Positions 18,500 through 28,010 of a DNA stretch of 64,000 nt are shown piece by piece (positions within the stretch are counted from its first letter, which is position 1; every line of letters starts with the position of its first letter). The notes beneath the pieces were generated by a model. The model made no database searches. It saw nothing but the letters and a program-made list of their open reading frames with translations, and was not told where the DNA came from. The translations under genes and the position numbers were made by a program. This DNA is from Labilibacter sediminis (GTDB lineage Bacteria; Bacteroidota; Bacteroidia; Bacteroidales; Marinilabiliaceae), in assembly GCF_005877885.1 (NCBI RefSeq), contig NZ_VCHY01000012.1:62001-126000 (forward strand), read 5' to 3'.

Positions 18500-19582
18500 T
18501 TATGATTGAGGAACTTTAATTTTTTCCTCCTTGGTAACTCCGGAAGTAACTTCTATCTGAATACCATCTGACAATCCCGTTTCTATTTCCTTACGCTCAA
18601 AAACCTGCTCTGCAACTTCAACTTCAATAAAAGCTGAATCATTAGAAAACTGAAGCAATTTTTCATTGATAGCCAATACACTATCCCTGCGTTCGAGTAC
18701 AATATCAGCATTTGCACTGTACCCCGCTCTAATAAACTGTCCTTCTTTCAAATTCACATCAGCTTTAATCTCAAACTGAATAGCACCATTTTCCTCTACT
18801 CCTTTAGGTGAGATGTATTCTAATTTAGCATCGAACTTCTCTCCTTCAATGGCACCTATAGAAAGCACTAAATCCATACCTTCCTTAATTTTTCCCACCT
18901 CGGTTTCATCTACCTTACCTTCAAAAATCATTTCAGCCATATCAGCCAGTATAGCCACTGTTGTTCCATCGTTAAAAGTATTACTCTTGATTACAGAGTT
19001 ACCTACCTCAACAGGAACATCAAGCACCATACCCTCTATTGTTGCCTTGATAATTGTATTGGTTTGGGAACCCATTTTCTTAGTCACTCCTTCTTTAATC
19101 AACTGTAAATTATTGTCTGCCGCTTCCAAATCAACCTTGGCATTGTCGTAACTCATCAACTCATCCAAATACTCCGACTCAGCAATTACACCGTTGTCAA
19201 ATAAATCTTTCTTCCGCTTATATTCAAGTTCTGCATTTCTAAATGCAATTCTGGCCTTATTCAACTGGCTCTCGGCTCTATTTACCTGAACCATCTCGGG
19301 GATAATCTGAATTTTAGCAATAACATCTCCTTTTTTCAGGTTATCACCAGGCTCAACATATAATTCGGTAATAATCCCGGACTCCTGCGGCTTAATTTCA
19401 ATTTCCTGACGTGGAACAACAGATCCCGTAGCTACTGTCTTTTTAATGATATTGGTTATCTCTGCAGTCTCCGTTTTATAGATTACTTCTTTCTCTCTGG
19501 ATTTATCATACAGATAATAGAAACCTCCAATAAAAATTCCGGCAAACACTACGATTAATACAATATTTCTTACTTTTTTCAT
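18500..19582 (-). CDS. HlyD/MacA-type periplasmic adaptor
   Basis: A 360-residue protein with an N-terminal anchor (VRNIVLIVVFAGIFIGGFYYLY). The two lipoyl halves, IEIKPQESGIITELYVEPGD and IIKATIEGMVLDVPVEVGN, surround a short helical hairpin. A beta-barrel domain follows (EGMDLVLSIGAIEGEKFDAK). It joins the two MacB-like permeases to TolC. It lies 23 bp after the second permease gene. Confidence 0.92.
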   Translation of the reverse strand: MKKVRNIVLIVVFAGIFIGGFYYLYDKSREKEVIYKTETAEITNIIKKTVATGSVVPRQEIEIKPQESGIITELYVEPGDNLKKGDVIAKIQIIPEMVQVNRAESQLNKARIAFRNAELEYKRKKDLFDNGVIAESEYLDELMSYDNAKVDLEAADNNLQLIKEGVTKKMGSQTNTIIKATIEGMVLDVPVEVGNSVIKSNTFNDGTTVAILADMAEMIFEGKVDETEVGKIKEGMDLVLSIGAIEGEKFDAKLEYISPKGVEENGAIQFEIKADVNLKEGQFIRAGYSANADIVLERRDSVLAINEKLLQFSNDSAFIEVEVAEQVFERKEIETGLSDGIQIEVTSGVTKEEKIKVPQS

Positions 19583-19605
19583 GGTTAGTTATGTTTTGTA
19601 TTTTT

Positions 19606-20871
19606 TTAAACTTCAGAACGAATAGCCTCTATAGGCTTGATAGAAACAGCTCGTCTGGATGGAATTATTCCGGCCAAAACGCCTGATAAAATTAAAATGA
19701 ATAATGAAGCCACTGCTACGCCGAAATCGACCTGCGGATTTAGAAAAGCCGAGTCTTCCGAAGGGGTGCTTCCTATAGCCTGACTGACCAATTCAACAAT
19801 AACCACTCCGATAAACATTCCTATAAATCCTGCTATCCCTGTTAAAAACACCGACTCAGTAATAACAGTAGATATAACATTAGCTGGTGAAGCACCGATA
19901 GCCCTTTTGATTCCAATTTCCTGGGTTCTTTCTTTAATAATAATAAGCATGATATTACTTATTCCTATAATCCCGGCCATTAAAGTACCAATACCAACAA
20001 ACCAAACCAGCATATTAATACCCAGGAATAAACCATTCATCTTTTTAAATTCTTCTCCAACATTATTTGACCCAAAGGCGCCTTTATCCTCAGGGTGAAT
20101 ACTATGACGTTTAGCTAAAAAGGTTTTCACTTCTTTTTCAACCTCCATTATATCATACTCAGGTCTGGCAGTAATAGAAAAGTAACCTACTATGTTGTTA
20201 TAGTTATACACTACCTGACATGTTGAAAAAGGAATTAGCACCGTTGAATTCTGATTTTCGCCCCAACGTCCAGAATGTTTCGATTCGAAAGTACCTATAA
20301 CCTGAAAATATATTTCTCCAACCCTAATGTACTTATTAACCGCATCCTCATCTTTTCCGAATAATTCGTTGTAAACGGTTTTCCCTATAATAGCAACCTT
20401 ACGGGTATTTTCTAGGTCCATTTTATTAATAAAGCGTCCATTAACAACATCTACCGGGTCAATTTTATTTTCATCCGGCACTATTCCAGATACTTCATAA
20501 GCCCCTTCCTGCAGGCCACGCGATACGGTAGTTGCATTTTGATATCCTCCTCCCTGAATACGAGGAGCAATAATATCGATTCCTGCAATATTATCGTACA
20601 TTGCCTGCTTATCTTCGTATTTAAAAAAGAACCTTCTATTTCGTGGAAAACCTTTATATGGTTTTGAGGTAGGCTGCGTCCATATAAACATACTATTTGT
20701 TGCAAAGTCGCCCATATTGGCATAAACACCATTCTCGAGACCTTTACCAGCACCCATCATAATCATGAGCATAAAAATTCCCCAAAAAACACCAAAGCCG
20801 GTGAGCGCAGTTCTAAGCTTATTTTGCTTGAGCGTATAAAAAATTTCCTGCCATTTATCTAAATCAAACAT
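19606..20871 (-). CDS. MacB-like ABC permease (second)
   Basis: A 421-residue MacB/FtsX permease. One N-terminal membrane helix (LTGFGVFWGIFMLMIMMGAG) is followed by a large periplasmic MacB core (to about residue 280). Three C-terminal helices follow, with the coupling motif ERTQEIGIKRAIGAS. The end SRRAVSIKPIEAIRSEV is typical. Family members power mechanotransmission rather than substrate passage through the membrane. It has 11 bp spacing from the first permease, and the two are likely to pair as a heterodimer. Confidence 0.93.
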   Translation of the reverse strand: MFDLDKWQEIFYTLKQNKLRTALTGFGVFWGIFMLMIMMGAGKGLENGVYANMGDFATNSMFIWTQPTSKPYKGFPRNRRFFFKYEDKQAMYDNIAGIDIIAPRIQGGGYQNATTVSRGLQEGAYEVSGIVPDENKIDPVDVVNGRFINKMDLENTRKVAIIGKTVYNELFGKDEDAVNKYIRVGEIYFQVIGTFESKHSGRWGENQNSTVLIPFSTCQVVYNYNNIVGYFSITARPEYDIMEVEKEVKTFLAKRHSIHPEDKGAFGSNNVGEEFKKMNGLFLGINMLVWFVGIGTLMAGIIGISNIMLIIIKERTQEIGIKRAIGASPANVISTVITESVFLTGIAGFIGMFIGVVIVELVSQAIGSTPSEDSAFLNPQVDFGVAVASLFILILSGVLAGIIPSRRAVSIKPIEAIRSEV

Positions 20872-20882
20872 AAAGCAAAGTT

Positions 20883-22106
20883 TTATTCGTCACGCAAGGC
20901 AACAATGGGTTTGATACGAGCTGCTCTACGAGCTGGTACATATCCTGCCAAGGCTCCTGCAAACACAATTAATAAAGTAGCTCCAATTGCAATATTAAAA
21001 TCCACACCCGGATTTCTAAAGAAGTCGGAAGCAGGCATACTATTGGAAATTAATTCCAGCAAACCTACACCTACCAGCAAACCGAAAAAACCAGCAACTG
21101 CAGTAATAATAATAGACTCTTGTAAAATTAAGCTCACAACAGAACCTGGAGAAGCTCCAAGCGCTTTTCGAATCCCAATTTCCTTGGTACGTTCTTTCAC
21201 CACAATGATCATGATGTTACTCACTCCAACAATTCCTGCAATGATGGTAAATATCCCTATGATTCCTACAAAAAGACTAATACCAGTGAAAATTGCCTGT
21301 GTTTGTTGAAAGTTCTCTAACACATTATACCCTCCTAAAGCTCTATTATCCTCAACATCAAAACGATACTTTTTAGCTAAAATATTTCTAACTTCTTCAA
21401 ATATTTTAGTGCTTTCTTTTAAATCATTTGTTCCTGTTGTAAATGCTATACTTCCCACATTTTGCTGACGACCAAAAACCTTCTGGGCAACAGTCATAGG
21501 AATATAAAAACGTTCTGTTTCACCAGGGTGAATATCGTCAAAAACACCTATAACCTTATGTGGTATACCTCTTATTCGAATGTACTTTCCTACCGGACTT
21601 TCATCTTTACAAAGCTGCTCTTTTGCACGCATACCCATTACAGCCACTTTACGTGCCTGTTGAATATCTATGGCATTTAACAAACGACCTTCTGTTAATT
21701 GAACAGCTTCAATATGCTGATAACCTTCAAGAATGCCCATTACCTGGAAAGTTCCATACTCTTGCTCATAATTTACTATAGAGCCCCACATACCAATCCT
21801 ACCAGTCATATGTTCTAATTGAGGTATCTTCTTTTGAAGGAGATCTAAATCTTCATCTTTTAAGGTAATTCTTCTACCTACATTTAATCCGTCATAAGCA
21901 ATGGAAGTTTGGCCACCCCAAAAGAAGGCACTGTTGCGCGCATCGCTAAAATTGTGCATTACACCACGCTCTAGACCTTTACCTGCCCCCAGAAGAATCA
22001 CTAAAATAAAGATTCCCCAGAAAACACTAAAACCAGTTAAAAAAGAACGTAATTTGTTCTTTTTCATGGTACTGATTATCTCTTGCCAATTACTTAAATC
22101 AAGCAT
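20883..22106 (-). CDS. MacB-like ABC permease (first)
   Basis: A 407-residue paralogue of the next gene, with the same plan: N-terminal helix LTGFSVFWGIFILVILLGAG, periplasmic core, three C-terminal helices with ERTKEIGIRKALGASPGSV, and terminal ARRAARIKPIVALRDE. Its start overlaps the end of the ATPase gene by 8 bp, indicating translational coupling. Substrates of such Bacteroidota systems are mostly undefined (peptides, lipids or antimicrobials). Confidence 0.93.
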   Translation of the reverse strand: MLDLSNWQEIISTMKKNKLRSFLTGFSVFWGIFILVILLGAGKGLERGVMHNFSDARNSAFFWGGQTSIAYDGLNVGRRITLKDEDLDLLQKKIPQLEHMTGRIGMWGSIVNYEQEYGTFQVMGILEGYQHIEAVQLTEGRLLNAIDIQQARKVAVMGMRAKEQLCKDESPVGKYIRIRGIPHKVIGVFDDIHPGETERFYIPMTVAQKVFGRQQNVGSIAFTTGTNDLKESTKIFEEVRNILAKKYRFDVEDNRALGGYNVLENFQQTQAIFTGISLFVGIIGIFTIIAGIVGVSNIMIIVVKERTKEIGIRKALGASPGSVVSLILQESIIITAVAGFFGLLVGVGLLELISNSMPASDFFRNPGVDFNIAIGATLLIVFAGALAGYVPARRAARIKPIVALRDE

Positions 22107-22803
22107 AACTAAACTGTTTGTGATTTTGCTCTCTTTCGATTAAACCATCTTTTAAGTGGATAACGCGATGTGTACGCTCAGCAATATCATGCTCGTGTGT
22201 AACAATGATGACAGTAATTCCTGACTTATTAACTTCTTGCAGAATATCCATCACCTCGTATGAAGTTTGTGTATCTAAAGCTCCTGTAGGCTCATCTGCC
22301 AAAATAACTTTAGGTCGGGATATAAGTGCCCTGGCAATGGCTATGCGCTGTTTTTGACCTCCGGATAACTCACTTGGCATGTGATGACTCCACTCTCTTA
22401 ATCCAAGTCTGTCCAAATATTCCAGTGCCAGATCGTTTCGCTTCTTTCGCCCTACCTTTTGATAATAAAGTGGTAAAGCCACATTTTCCATGGCGTTTTT
22501 AAAAGAAACAAGATTAAATGACTGAAACACAAAGCCTATATACTGATTACGAAATTGTGCGGCTCGCTTTTCATTCATTTGCTGAATAAGAACATCATTT
22601 AAATGATATTGACCTTTATCGTAATTATCTAATATTCCGAGAATATTTAATAATGTTGACTTACCAGAACCCGAAGAACCCATTATGGAAACCATCTCTC
22701 CTTTTTTTATATCCAGATCGATTCCCTTTAACACATGTAACGAATTGGCTCCGGTAACATAGGATTTATGCAAGGAATTAACTTTTATAATACTATTACT
22801 CAC
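22099..22803 (-). CDS. MacB/LolD-type ABC ATPase
   Basis: A 234-residue nucleotide-binding subunit. Walker A is GSSGSGKST (42-50), the Q-loop is FVFQSFN, the signature is LSGGQ (146-150), Walker B is VILADEPTG, and the H-loop is IIVTHE. The start is GTG at 22801-22803; no ATG lies nearby and the next Met is inside the domain. It drives the two permeases downstream. It is the first gene of the operon, preceded by an operator-rich intergenic region. Confidence 0.93.
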   Translation of the reverse strand: MSNSIIKVNSLHKSYVTGANSLHVLKGIDLDIKKGEMVSIMGSSGSGKSTLLNILGILDNYDKGQYHLNDVLIQQMNEKRAAQFRNQYIGFVFQSFNLVSFKNAMENVALPLYYQKVGRKKRNDLALEYLDRLGLREWSHHMPSELSGGQKQRIAIARALISRPKVILADEPTGALDTQTSYEVMDILQEVNKSGITVIIVTHEHDIAERTHRVIHLKDGLIEREQNHKQFSYA

Positions 22804-23199
22804 CTGATTAAGTTTTTAAGTTTATACTAAAGCTACCCCTTCTGACAAGGAAATCCGGATTGAAAGGTATTCAAATTAAAGACTCACATTCTCAGAATGA
22901 TAGTTGTAATTGCAATTTTAGCTAGTTAGTTAGTATGATATACAACTGCCATTCCAAAAGACATACATTACTGTACCTCTGAACTTTACACCTTAAACAT
23001 TAATTAAAAAAGACAGTTTAAGTGTTCACATACGGATTGCTAATGTTCGTAATCGTACACTTACAAGGAGAGTATCTGTAACAGGTTTCGAACCTGGAAA
23101 AAATGTTCAAATTGAGCGCATTCGAACAATTACAATTTATATAGAAATTAAAATCGTTTTAACTAATTTGATCTACTACTGGTTACGAAGAACCTTTAT
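22804..23199. promoter_or_regulatory. Upstream region of the ABC efflux operon with palindromes
   Basis: 396 bp without a gene. It holds three dyad elements in 85 bp: TGTTCG-TAAT-CGTACA (23044-23059, symmetric TGTnCG/CGnACA), CAGGTT-TCG-AACCTG (23082-23096), and TGTTC...GAACA with a 15-bp gap (23104-23128). The rest is AT-rich, with a GCTAGTTAGTTAGTATG stretch near 22921. The dyads are probable regulator sites for the efflux operon; no regulator is encoded beside it. Confidence 0.45.
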
Positions 23200-23430
23200 T
23201 TATACGGTTTTAGAAACTCGCCAATATCCTGAACCCAAAGTTAAAAATGCAATAAAAATTGAACTAATAACAAATGAAAGGATTGTTAAGTCGGATTCTG
23301 ATTTTGGTAATGAATAATATTCAACCAAAAGTGAGTAAATTTTAACTATTCCAAACTCCAACAATACTGTAGACAATAAAATAACCAAAGCAAATAAACT
23401 AACCCGGATACCTATTTTAATAATATTCAT
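23200..23430 (-). CDS. Small two-helix membrane protein, unknown
   Basis: A 76-residue protein (MNIIKIGIRVSLFALVILLS). It has one hydrophobic helix near residues 8-30, a polar loop with YYSLPKSESD, and a second helix (ILSFVISSIFIAFLTLGSGY). No family is recognised. It stands between the efflux operon and an unusual GTGAC repeat array in its own upstream region, so it may be the gene that array controls. Confidence 0.55.
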   Translation of the reverse strand: MNIIKIGIRVSLFALVILLSTVLLEFGIVKIYSLLVEYYSLPKSESDLTILSFVISSIFIAFLTLGSGYWRVSKTV

Positions 23431-23510
23431 AACAAATGGTTTAAATGTATTTTCTCCTGATTCTCTCTGACGAAAATATCACTCAATACAAAAAAAACCA
23501 TAAAAATACC

Positions 23511-23579
23511 GTGACAAACGTGTGACTGTAGTGTGACAAATTTGTGACCACAAAAAAACGTATGTGACCATATCGTGAC
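23511..23579 (-). promoter_or_regulatory. Array of six GTGAC boxes with 11-bp phasing
   Basis: GTGAC occurs on the plus strand at 23511, 23522, 23533, 23544, 23564 and 23575. Spacings are 11, 11, 11, 20 and 11 bp. The boxes are direct repeats on one face of the helix, with AT-rich spacers. The array lies 81-149 bp upstream of the small membrane protein start (23430). It looks like a cooperative binding site for an unidentified regulator. Confidence 0.7.
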
Positions 23580-23681
23580 ATTACACAAACCAATGAAAAT
23601 CAATTGCATTGACTAGACAAAATAAACATATTGATGAAATATAGATATATTAAAACAGTGAAAACAACAACTAACTTCTGA

Positions 23682-24842
23682 CTAAAAACTCCATTTTAAA
23701 CGTACAAATGACAATGCACTGAGCTCTTTTTGTTGATCTATCTCTCCTGAAAAGATTTGAAAAATTCCGGATATATATAAATTATCACTTATGGAATAAT
23801 CAATTATTGGTCCAACATAAAAACTATTGAACACAGGAAAACCAAATCCCATATAAGCAACAGAAAGCGATAATAACGGCGATACCGGGTAAGCACCAGA
23901 CAGCATATAAGAATGCTCAGTAATACTTAAAGTTTTTATGGAAGCCTGACCATATATCAGTGCAGCAAAACCACCCTCATAATCTTTTAAATTACTTGAA
24001 TAAAGGTACTCTCCGGTAAGCATCAATGAATTTTTAAAAGTATAATTACCTCCTACAGATGTAATCAGTATATTATCGTTTTTATTACTAACGGACGACA
24101 AATACGAAACCTCACCATAAAAGCCTGCTCCAGATATATTTCCACTCCAGCCTCCACCTAAAATATAATCTTCCTGATTAACCTGACCTGCTATTAATTG
24201 AATATCGTATCCTTTGGTATTAAATCGATACAATGCTGCCGTTGACAAACGGTTATCGACATCTACTTTCAACACTGTTTCAAACTGCGACGATAAGCCG
24301 GTAAAATACTGTAATCTAACACCGTCCATCCCAGGCCGCTCAACATAGTCAAAATCAAAATAAGAATATGAATTAAAAATATCATTGGGATTCCATACCA
24401 TGGTCTGGCTCCAGTTAACACGCTGCCTACCCACCTGAACCTGAAAATTTCCGGCCACATACTCCAAGGATAAACGATCAATAGTGGTATTTACCAAATA
24501 ACTTTTTCCTGAACCCCAGTTAAAACTTAAATCCATCCAACCCGGATCATTACCTATAATATGCTTATACAACGGGGTACTACTTACCGTTTCTCCCCAA
24601 AATATTCTATTTCTGAACTCCATTTTCATTCGGAGCTTATCATTTGGGGAATAAGCCAAATTTATTCTGTTATGCACCAAATTATCAAAAAGCGTAATAC
24701 CGCTTTCTTTCTGCCAGGAGTACGACGGCATCTCTGAAAGGTAACCGGAAAATTCAACCGGCGACTGCGCGGACAAAAACAAAAAGTTTTGAATAAAAAC
24801 AAAAGCAATGATTATGCTTAGAAAATTACTTTTTAACCTCAT
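23682..24842 (-). CDS. Outer-membrane beta-barrel of the LolA-like ABC operon
   Basis: The 386-residue product starts at ATG 24840-24842; a GTG one codon upstream is the alternative. It has a signal peptide ending around FLSAQ. The mature protein alternates beta-strands and ends SFVRLKWSF, with the terminal Phe of barrels. The segment VGRQRVNWSQTMVWNPNDIF is a conserved-looking turn seen in DUF1302-like/alginate-export-like barrels. The gene overlaps the ATPase gene by 17 bp, so it is the operon's last gene and probably its outer-membrane partner. Confidence 0.75.
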   Translation of the reverse strand: MRLKSNFLSIIIAFVFIQNFLFLSAQSPVEFSGYLSEMPSYSWQKESGITLFDNLVHNRINLAYSPNDKLRMKMEFRNRIFWGETVSSTPLYKHIIGNDPGWMDLSFNWGSGKSYLVNTTIDRLSLEYVAGNFQVQVGRQRVNWSQTMVWNPNDIFNSYSYFDFDYVERPGMDGVRLQYFTGLSSQFETVLKVDVDNRLSTAALYRFNTKGYDIQLIAGQVNQEDYILGGGWSGNISGAGFYGEVSYLSSVSNKNDNILITSVGGNYTFKNSLMLTGEYLYSSNLKDYEGGFAALIYGQASIKTLSITEHSYMLSGAYPVSPLLSLSVAYMGFGFPVFNSFYVGPIIDYSISDNLYISGIFQIFSGEIDQQKELSALSFVRLKWSF

Positions 24843-25512
24843 CACTAATTACTTTACCATCTTCTAATGTTATTACACGTCTCGCCTTTTTTACCACTCG
24901 GGCATCGTGCGTCGCAAATATAAAAGTGATATTTTCCTTTTCGTTTAACTTTTGCATAATATCCAGTAAATTCTCTGTTGATTTTGAATCTAAATTTGCT
25001 GTTGGCTCATCTGCTAAAATAAATTTTGGCTTAGAGGCCAAAGCTCTGGCTACAGCCACACGCTGCTGTTGTCCACCGGATAATTGTCCTGGACGAATAT
25101 TGGCTTTATCTGCAATCCCTACTGCTTCGAGCAACTCTTTACTTCTGGCACTCCTTTCTTTTTTAGGTACTCCCTGAAGCTCCATAATAAACTCTATATT
25201 TTCGGCAGCAGATAATACGGGAATTAAATTATATGCCTGGAAAACAAAACCTATATGCTCAAGGCGAAACCGGGTTCGCTCGGCCGATGACAGGTGATCC
25301 ATACGTTTACCGCCAATTTCAATACTACCTCCTGTTGGTGCATCGAGGCCTCCCAGTAAATTTAAAAATGTGGTTTTACCAGCTCCCGAAGGAGCCACCA
25401 AAGCAGTAAATTCACCTTCCTGAAAAGTCAAATCTATTCCGTTAATGGCATGAACAGGAATCTGTTTTTTATTATATGTCTTTTCTAAATTTTTTATTTT
25501 AATGATAGCCAT
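24826..25512 (-). CDS. LolD-like ABC ATPase
   Basis: 228 residues. Walker A is PSGAGKTT (41-48), the signature is LSGGQ (144-148), Walker B is FILADEP (164-170) followed by TANLDS, and the H-loop is FIFATHD. It belongs to the LolD/MacB subfamily that works with FtsX-fold permeases. It lies 16 bp after the second permease gene. Confidence 0.92.
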   Translation of the reverse strand: MAIIKIKNLEKTYNKKQIPVHAINGIDLTFQEGEFTALVAPSGAGKTTFLNLLGGLDAPTGGSIEIGGKRMDHLSSAERTRFRLEHIGFVFQAYNLIPVLSAAENIEFIMELQGVPKKERSARSKELLEAVGIADKANIRPGQLSGGQQQRVAVARALASKPKFILADEPTANLDSKSTENLLDIMQKLNEKENITFIFATHDARVVKKARRVITLEDGKVISDEVKK

Positions 25513-25528
25513 AACACTTGTCTTTTAA

Positions 25529-26746
25529 TTAAATAGATTGTAATGCCTGAGACGGATTTAGCTTAAGAGCCTTATATGCCGGATAAACAGCAGCCAAAAC
25601 ACCTGTGAAAATAACCAAAACAGAAACTCCAATTACCATTTGAAGATTATATTCCGGATATATAATACTGGCAAACCCCATTTCGGATAAGCCTTCGGCC
25701 CACATAGATAAGTCAATACCGGTTTTAGCCGTTAACTGAGTTGTTACAATACCCAAAACTATACCTACAAAACCTCCCAGCGCCGACAACATAAGGGTTT
25801 CCAACAATATCATAATAAACACCTGTCCTTTTCTCATTCCAACAGCCATGAGCATACCCAGTTCATGAACCCGCTCCAGCACTACCATAAGCATGGTATT
25901 AACTATTCCAAATCCCAATGCGATTAAAATAATAATCACAAACACGTACATATACAAATTCATGGTTTCGGTGAGGTAACCCAACTCAGGTGAAATTTCC
26001 ATCCACGACTCCACCTCAAGCCCTTGAGCTTTGGCTGTTACTTTGCCAACAACCTTATCTACCATTGTTGGATCATCACACCTAATTACAATTTCATGGG
26101 CAGAATCATTCGAAATGGTAATTAAACTTCTTAAATCACTATTTTGTACAAACAGGTTCCCCTCATCAAAACCCGTGTTCAGCGTTTTAAATATACCTGC
26201 TACTCGAAAAGCGCCTCCTGAAAAATCACCCTGACTGTCCTGAAATCTTAGAATTACTTTTGACCGCACCTTTAGTTTCAACTCTTGGGCGAGTTTATAA
26301 CCAATAACAATAGGATTCCGCTTAACTCCCTTAAACCATGAGCCATCAAACATTTGTTTATTCACATTAACCACCAAAGTATCTTTTCCAGGATCTACTC
26401 CTATCACCTTTATTCCCGATGCTTTTTCTGCAGAAGCCACCATAGCCGATATCACCACCCTTTCAGAAGCCGCTTCTACTCCTTCAATATTTTCTATTTC
26501 ATGTACAAGTTGTGAACTGTTTGTAAAATAACTTTTTACATCTTCAGCCATTTTAAATCCAGGCAAGTGAACCTGAATATGCGAAGTTTCGGTTTCGATG
26601 CCTGCTCTTAATCGCTGCATCATCCATCCATGCATAAAAGTTGTTGAAAATACCCCAGCATACATCCCTACTGTTAAGGCCATTATTACAATCCAACTGC
26701 GAATAGGATTACGCCATATATTTCGCCATGCAATTTTTAATATCAT
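25529..26746 (-). CDS. LolC/E-like ABC permease (second)
   Basis: 405 residues. The first helix begins within WIVIMALTVGMYAGVFSTTF. A periplasmic domain extends to about residue 265. Three helices follow, with ERVHELGMLMAVGMRKGQVF as the coupling segment, and the end is YPAYKALKLNPSQALQSI. The domain layout (one plus three helices) is that of LolC/LolE and MacB. The 30-bp gap to the paralogous permease suggests a heterodimer. Confidence 0.9.
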   Translation of the reverse strand: MILKIAWRNIWRNPIRSWIVIMALTVGMYAGVFSTTFMHGWMMQRLRAGIETETSHIQVHLPGFKMAEDVKSYFTNSSQLVHEIENIEGVEAASERVVISAMVASAEKASGIKVIGVDPGKDTLVVNVNKQMFDGSWFKGVKRNPIVIGYKLAQELKLKVRSKVILRFQDSQGDFSGGAFRVAGIFKTLNTGFDEGNLFVQNSDLRSLITISNDSAHEIVIRCDDPTMVDKVVGKVTAKAQGLEVESWMEISPELGYLTETMNLYMYVFVIIILIALGFGIVNTMLMVVLERVHELGMLMAVGMRKGQVFIMILLETLMLSALGGFVGIVLGIVTTQLTAKTGIDLSMWAEGLSEMGFASIIYPEYNLQMVIGVSVLVIFTGVLAAVYPAYKALKLNPSQALQSI

Positions 26747-26776
26747 GATTAGCTTTGTTTCAGTATTATAATGACT

Positions 26777-27994
26777 TTAACCTTTTAATGCTTTCATCTC
26801 GGTTAAACCGAGAATTCGAATAAATGGGAAAATTGAAATAAAAACAGTGATTACCAAAATAGCGATCACCTGGTTTACAAATACACTTGGCTCCCAAGCA
26901 AAAAACATAAAAGGCTCAAACCCTAAATCAGCCATCCATTCTGCACCCTTTCCTGTTAATGGAATGGGGTTATGATAAAAGTAAGCCACCACTGGCATGC
27001 TTCCCACAAAACCCGCTAACACACCTAAAATACCCATCCATATCATTTCAATAAATACCACTACAGCCAGTTTGTATTTTTGCATACCCACAGCCATCAT
27101 TACTCCAAATTCTTTTTTACGTTCCGAAACCATCATCATAACTGTTCCGAAAATGCCAAACATAATAACGATATACAAAATCCCTTTCATGACCAGAGCT
27201 GATGATCGGTCACTTTCTATTTGCTGTAAAATAATTGGAAACATCTCCTCCCAACTCATTACGCTATAAGGCGATTTTATATTCTCCTTAAGTATGGGCA
27301 ATACTTCTTTCATTTTTTTATTGTCATCTACCATTAAAACCAATGACGTAAGCATGTTTTCAGCTGAATATAAATCCTGTGCTTTGCTGATATCTAAATA
27401 TATGAGTCGCCGGTTTAAATTAGGATTTGATTGTTTAAATAATCCACGAACAGGATACTTTCCTGCAGCGGTTACACCATGATAACCCTGACCTAATAAA
27501 ACTAGCGTGTCGCCCGTATTCAATTGCAATTTATTAGCCAATTCATACCCTATAAGAACTCCATCGTCTTCTGGTTTTAAATATGATCCCTGTGTAATTT
27601 TATTACCAATAGAAGTCAGGTTATTTTCCTTAACCGGATTAATTCCCATGATCATTGCTCCTTTGGTATTGTTTCCACTGGATGCCAAAGCAAAACTTTC
27701 GAGGCGGGGTATAACCTGCTTTATCTGTTTTATATTACTCAACTTTTCTTCCAGTTTAGCATCACGAACAAAACTGTTGTTAATGTTTTTATCCTCCCAG
27801 TATTCTTCCTGATGTATTTGAATATATCCGGAATAGAAATTAACCACATTTTTTACCATACTCGCATAGGAACCTTCTTGCATAGCTCCCATTAACGAGG
27901 TAAGAATAACACCAAGAAAAATTAAAGAAACAGTAATAAAAGTCCGGTTCTTATTTCTCCATAAATTTCGCCAAGCCAAAGTCAATAACCTCAT
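26777..27994 (-). CDS. LolC/E-like ABC permease (first)
   Basis: 405 residues, similar in plan to the downstream permease. The helix TFITVSLIFLGVILTSLMGA is followed by a periplasmic domain containing VIPRLESFALASSGNNTKGA, then three C-terminal helices with ERKKEFGVMMAVGMQKYKLA. The start is 16 bp after the LolA-like gene. The MacB-type mechanotransmission fold is clear; the substrate is unknown. Confidence 0.9.
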   Translation of the reverse strand: MRLLTLAWRNLWRNKNRTFITVSLIFLGVILTSLMGAMQEGSYASMVKNVVNFYSGYIQIHQEEYWEDKNINNSFVRDAKLEEKLSNIKQIKQVIPRLESFALASSGNNTKGAMIMGINPVKENNLTSIGNKITQGSYLKPEDDGVLIGYELANKLQLNTGDTLVLLGQGYHGVTAAGKYPVRGLFKQSNPNLNRRLIYLDISKAQDLYSAENMLTSLVLMVDDNKKMKEVLPILKENIKSPYSVMSWEEMFPIILQQIESDRSSALVMKGILYIVIMFGIFGTVMMMVSERKKEFGVMMAVGMQKYKLAVVVFIEMIWMGILGVLAGFVGSMPVVAYFYHNPIPLTGKGAEWMADLGFEPFMFFAWEPSVFVNQVIAILVITVFISIFPFIRILGLTEMKALKG

Positions 27995-28010
27995 AATAAA
28001 CAGGATTATA

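Noticed and set aside
23082-23096. tRNA T-arm-like sequence CAGGTTTCGAACCTG
   Set aside because: The loop would have five, not seven, bases, and no acceptor, D or anticodon arm is present on either strand; treated as a dyad.
23427-23609. 60-codon minus-strand frame overlapping the small membrane gene start
   Set aside because: It lies across the GTGAC array and encodes only its translation; no domain features are seen and the start is tied to the repeats.
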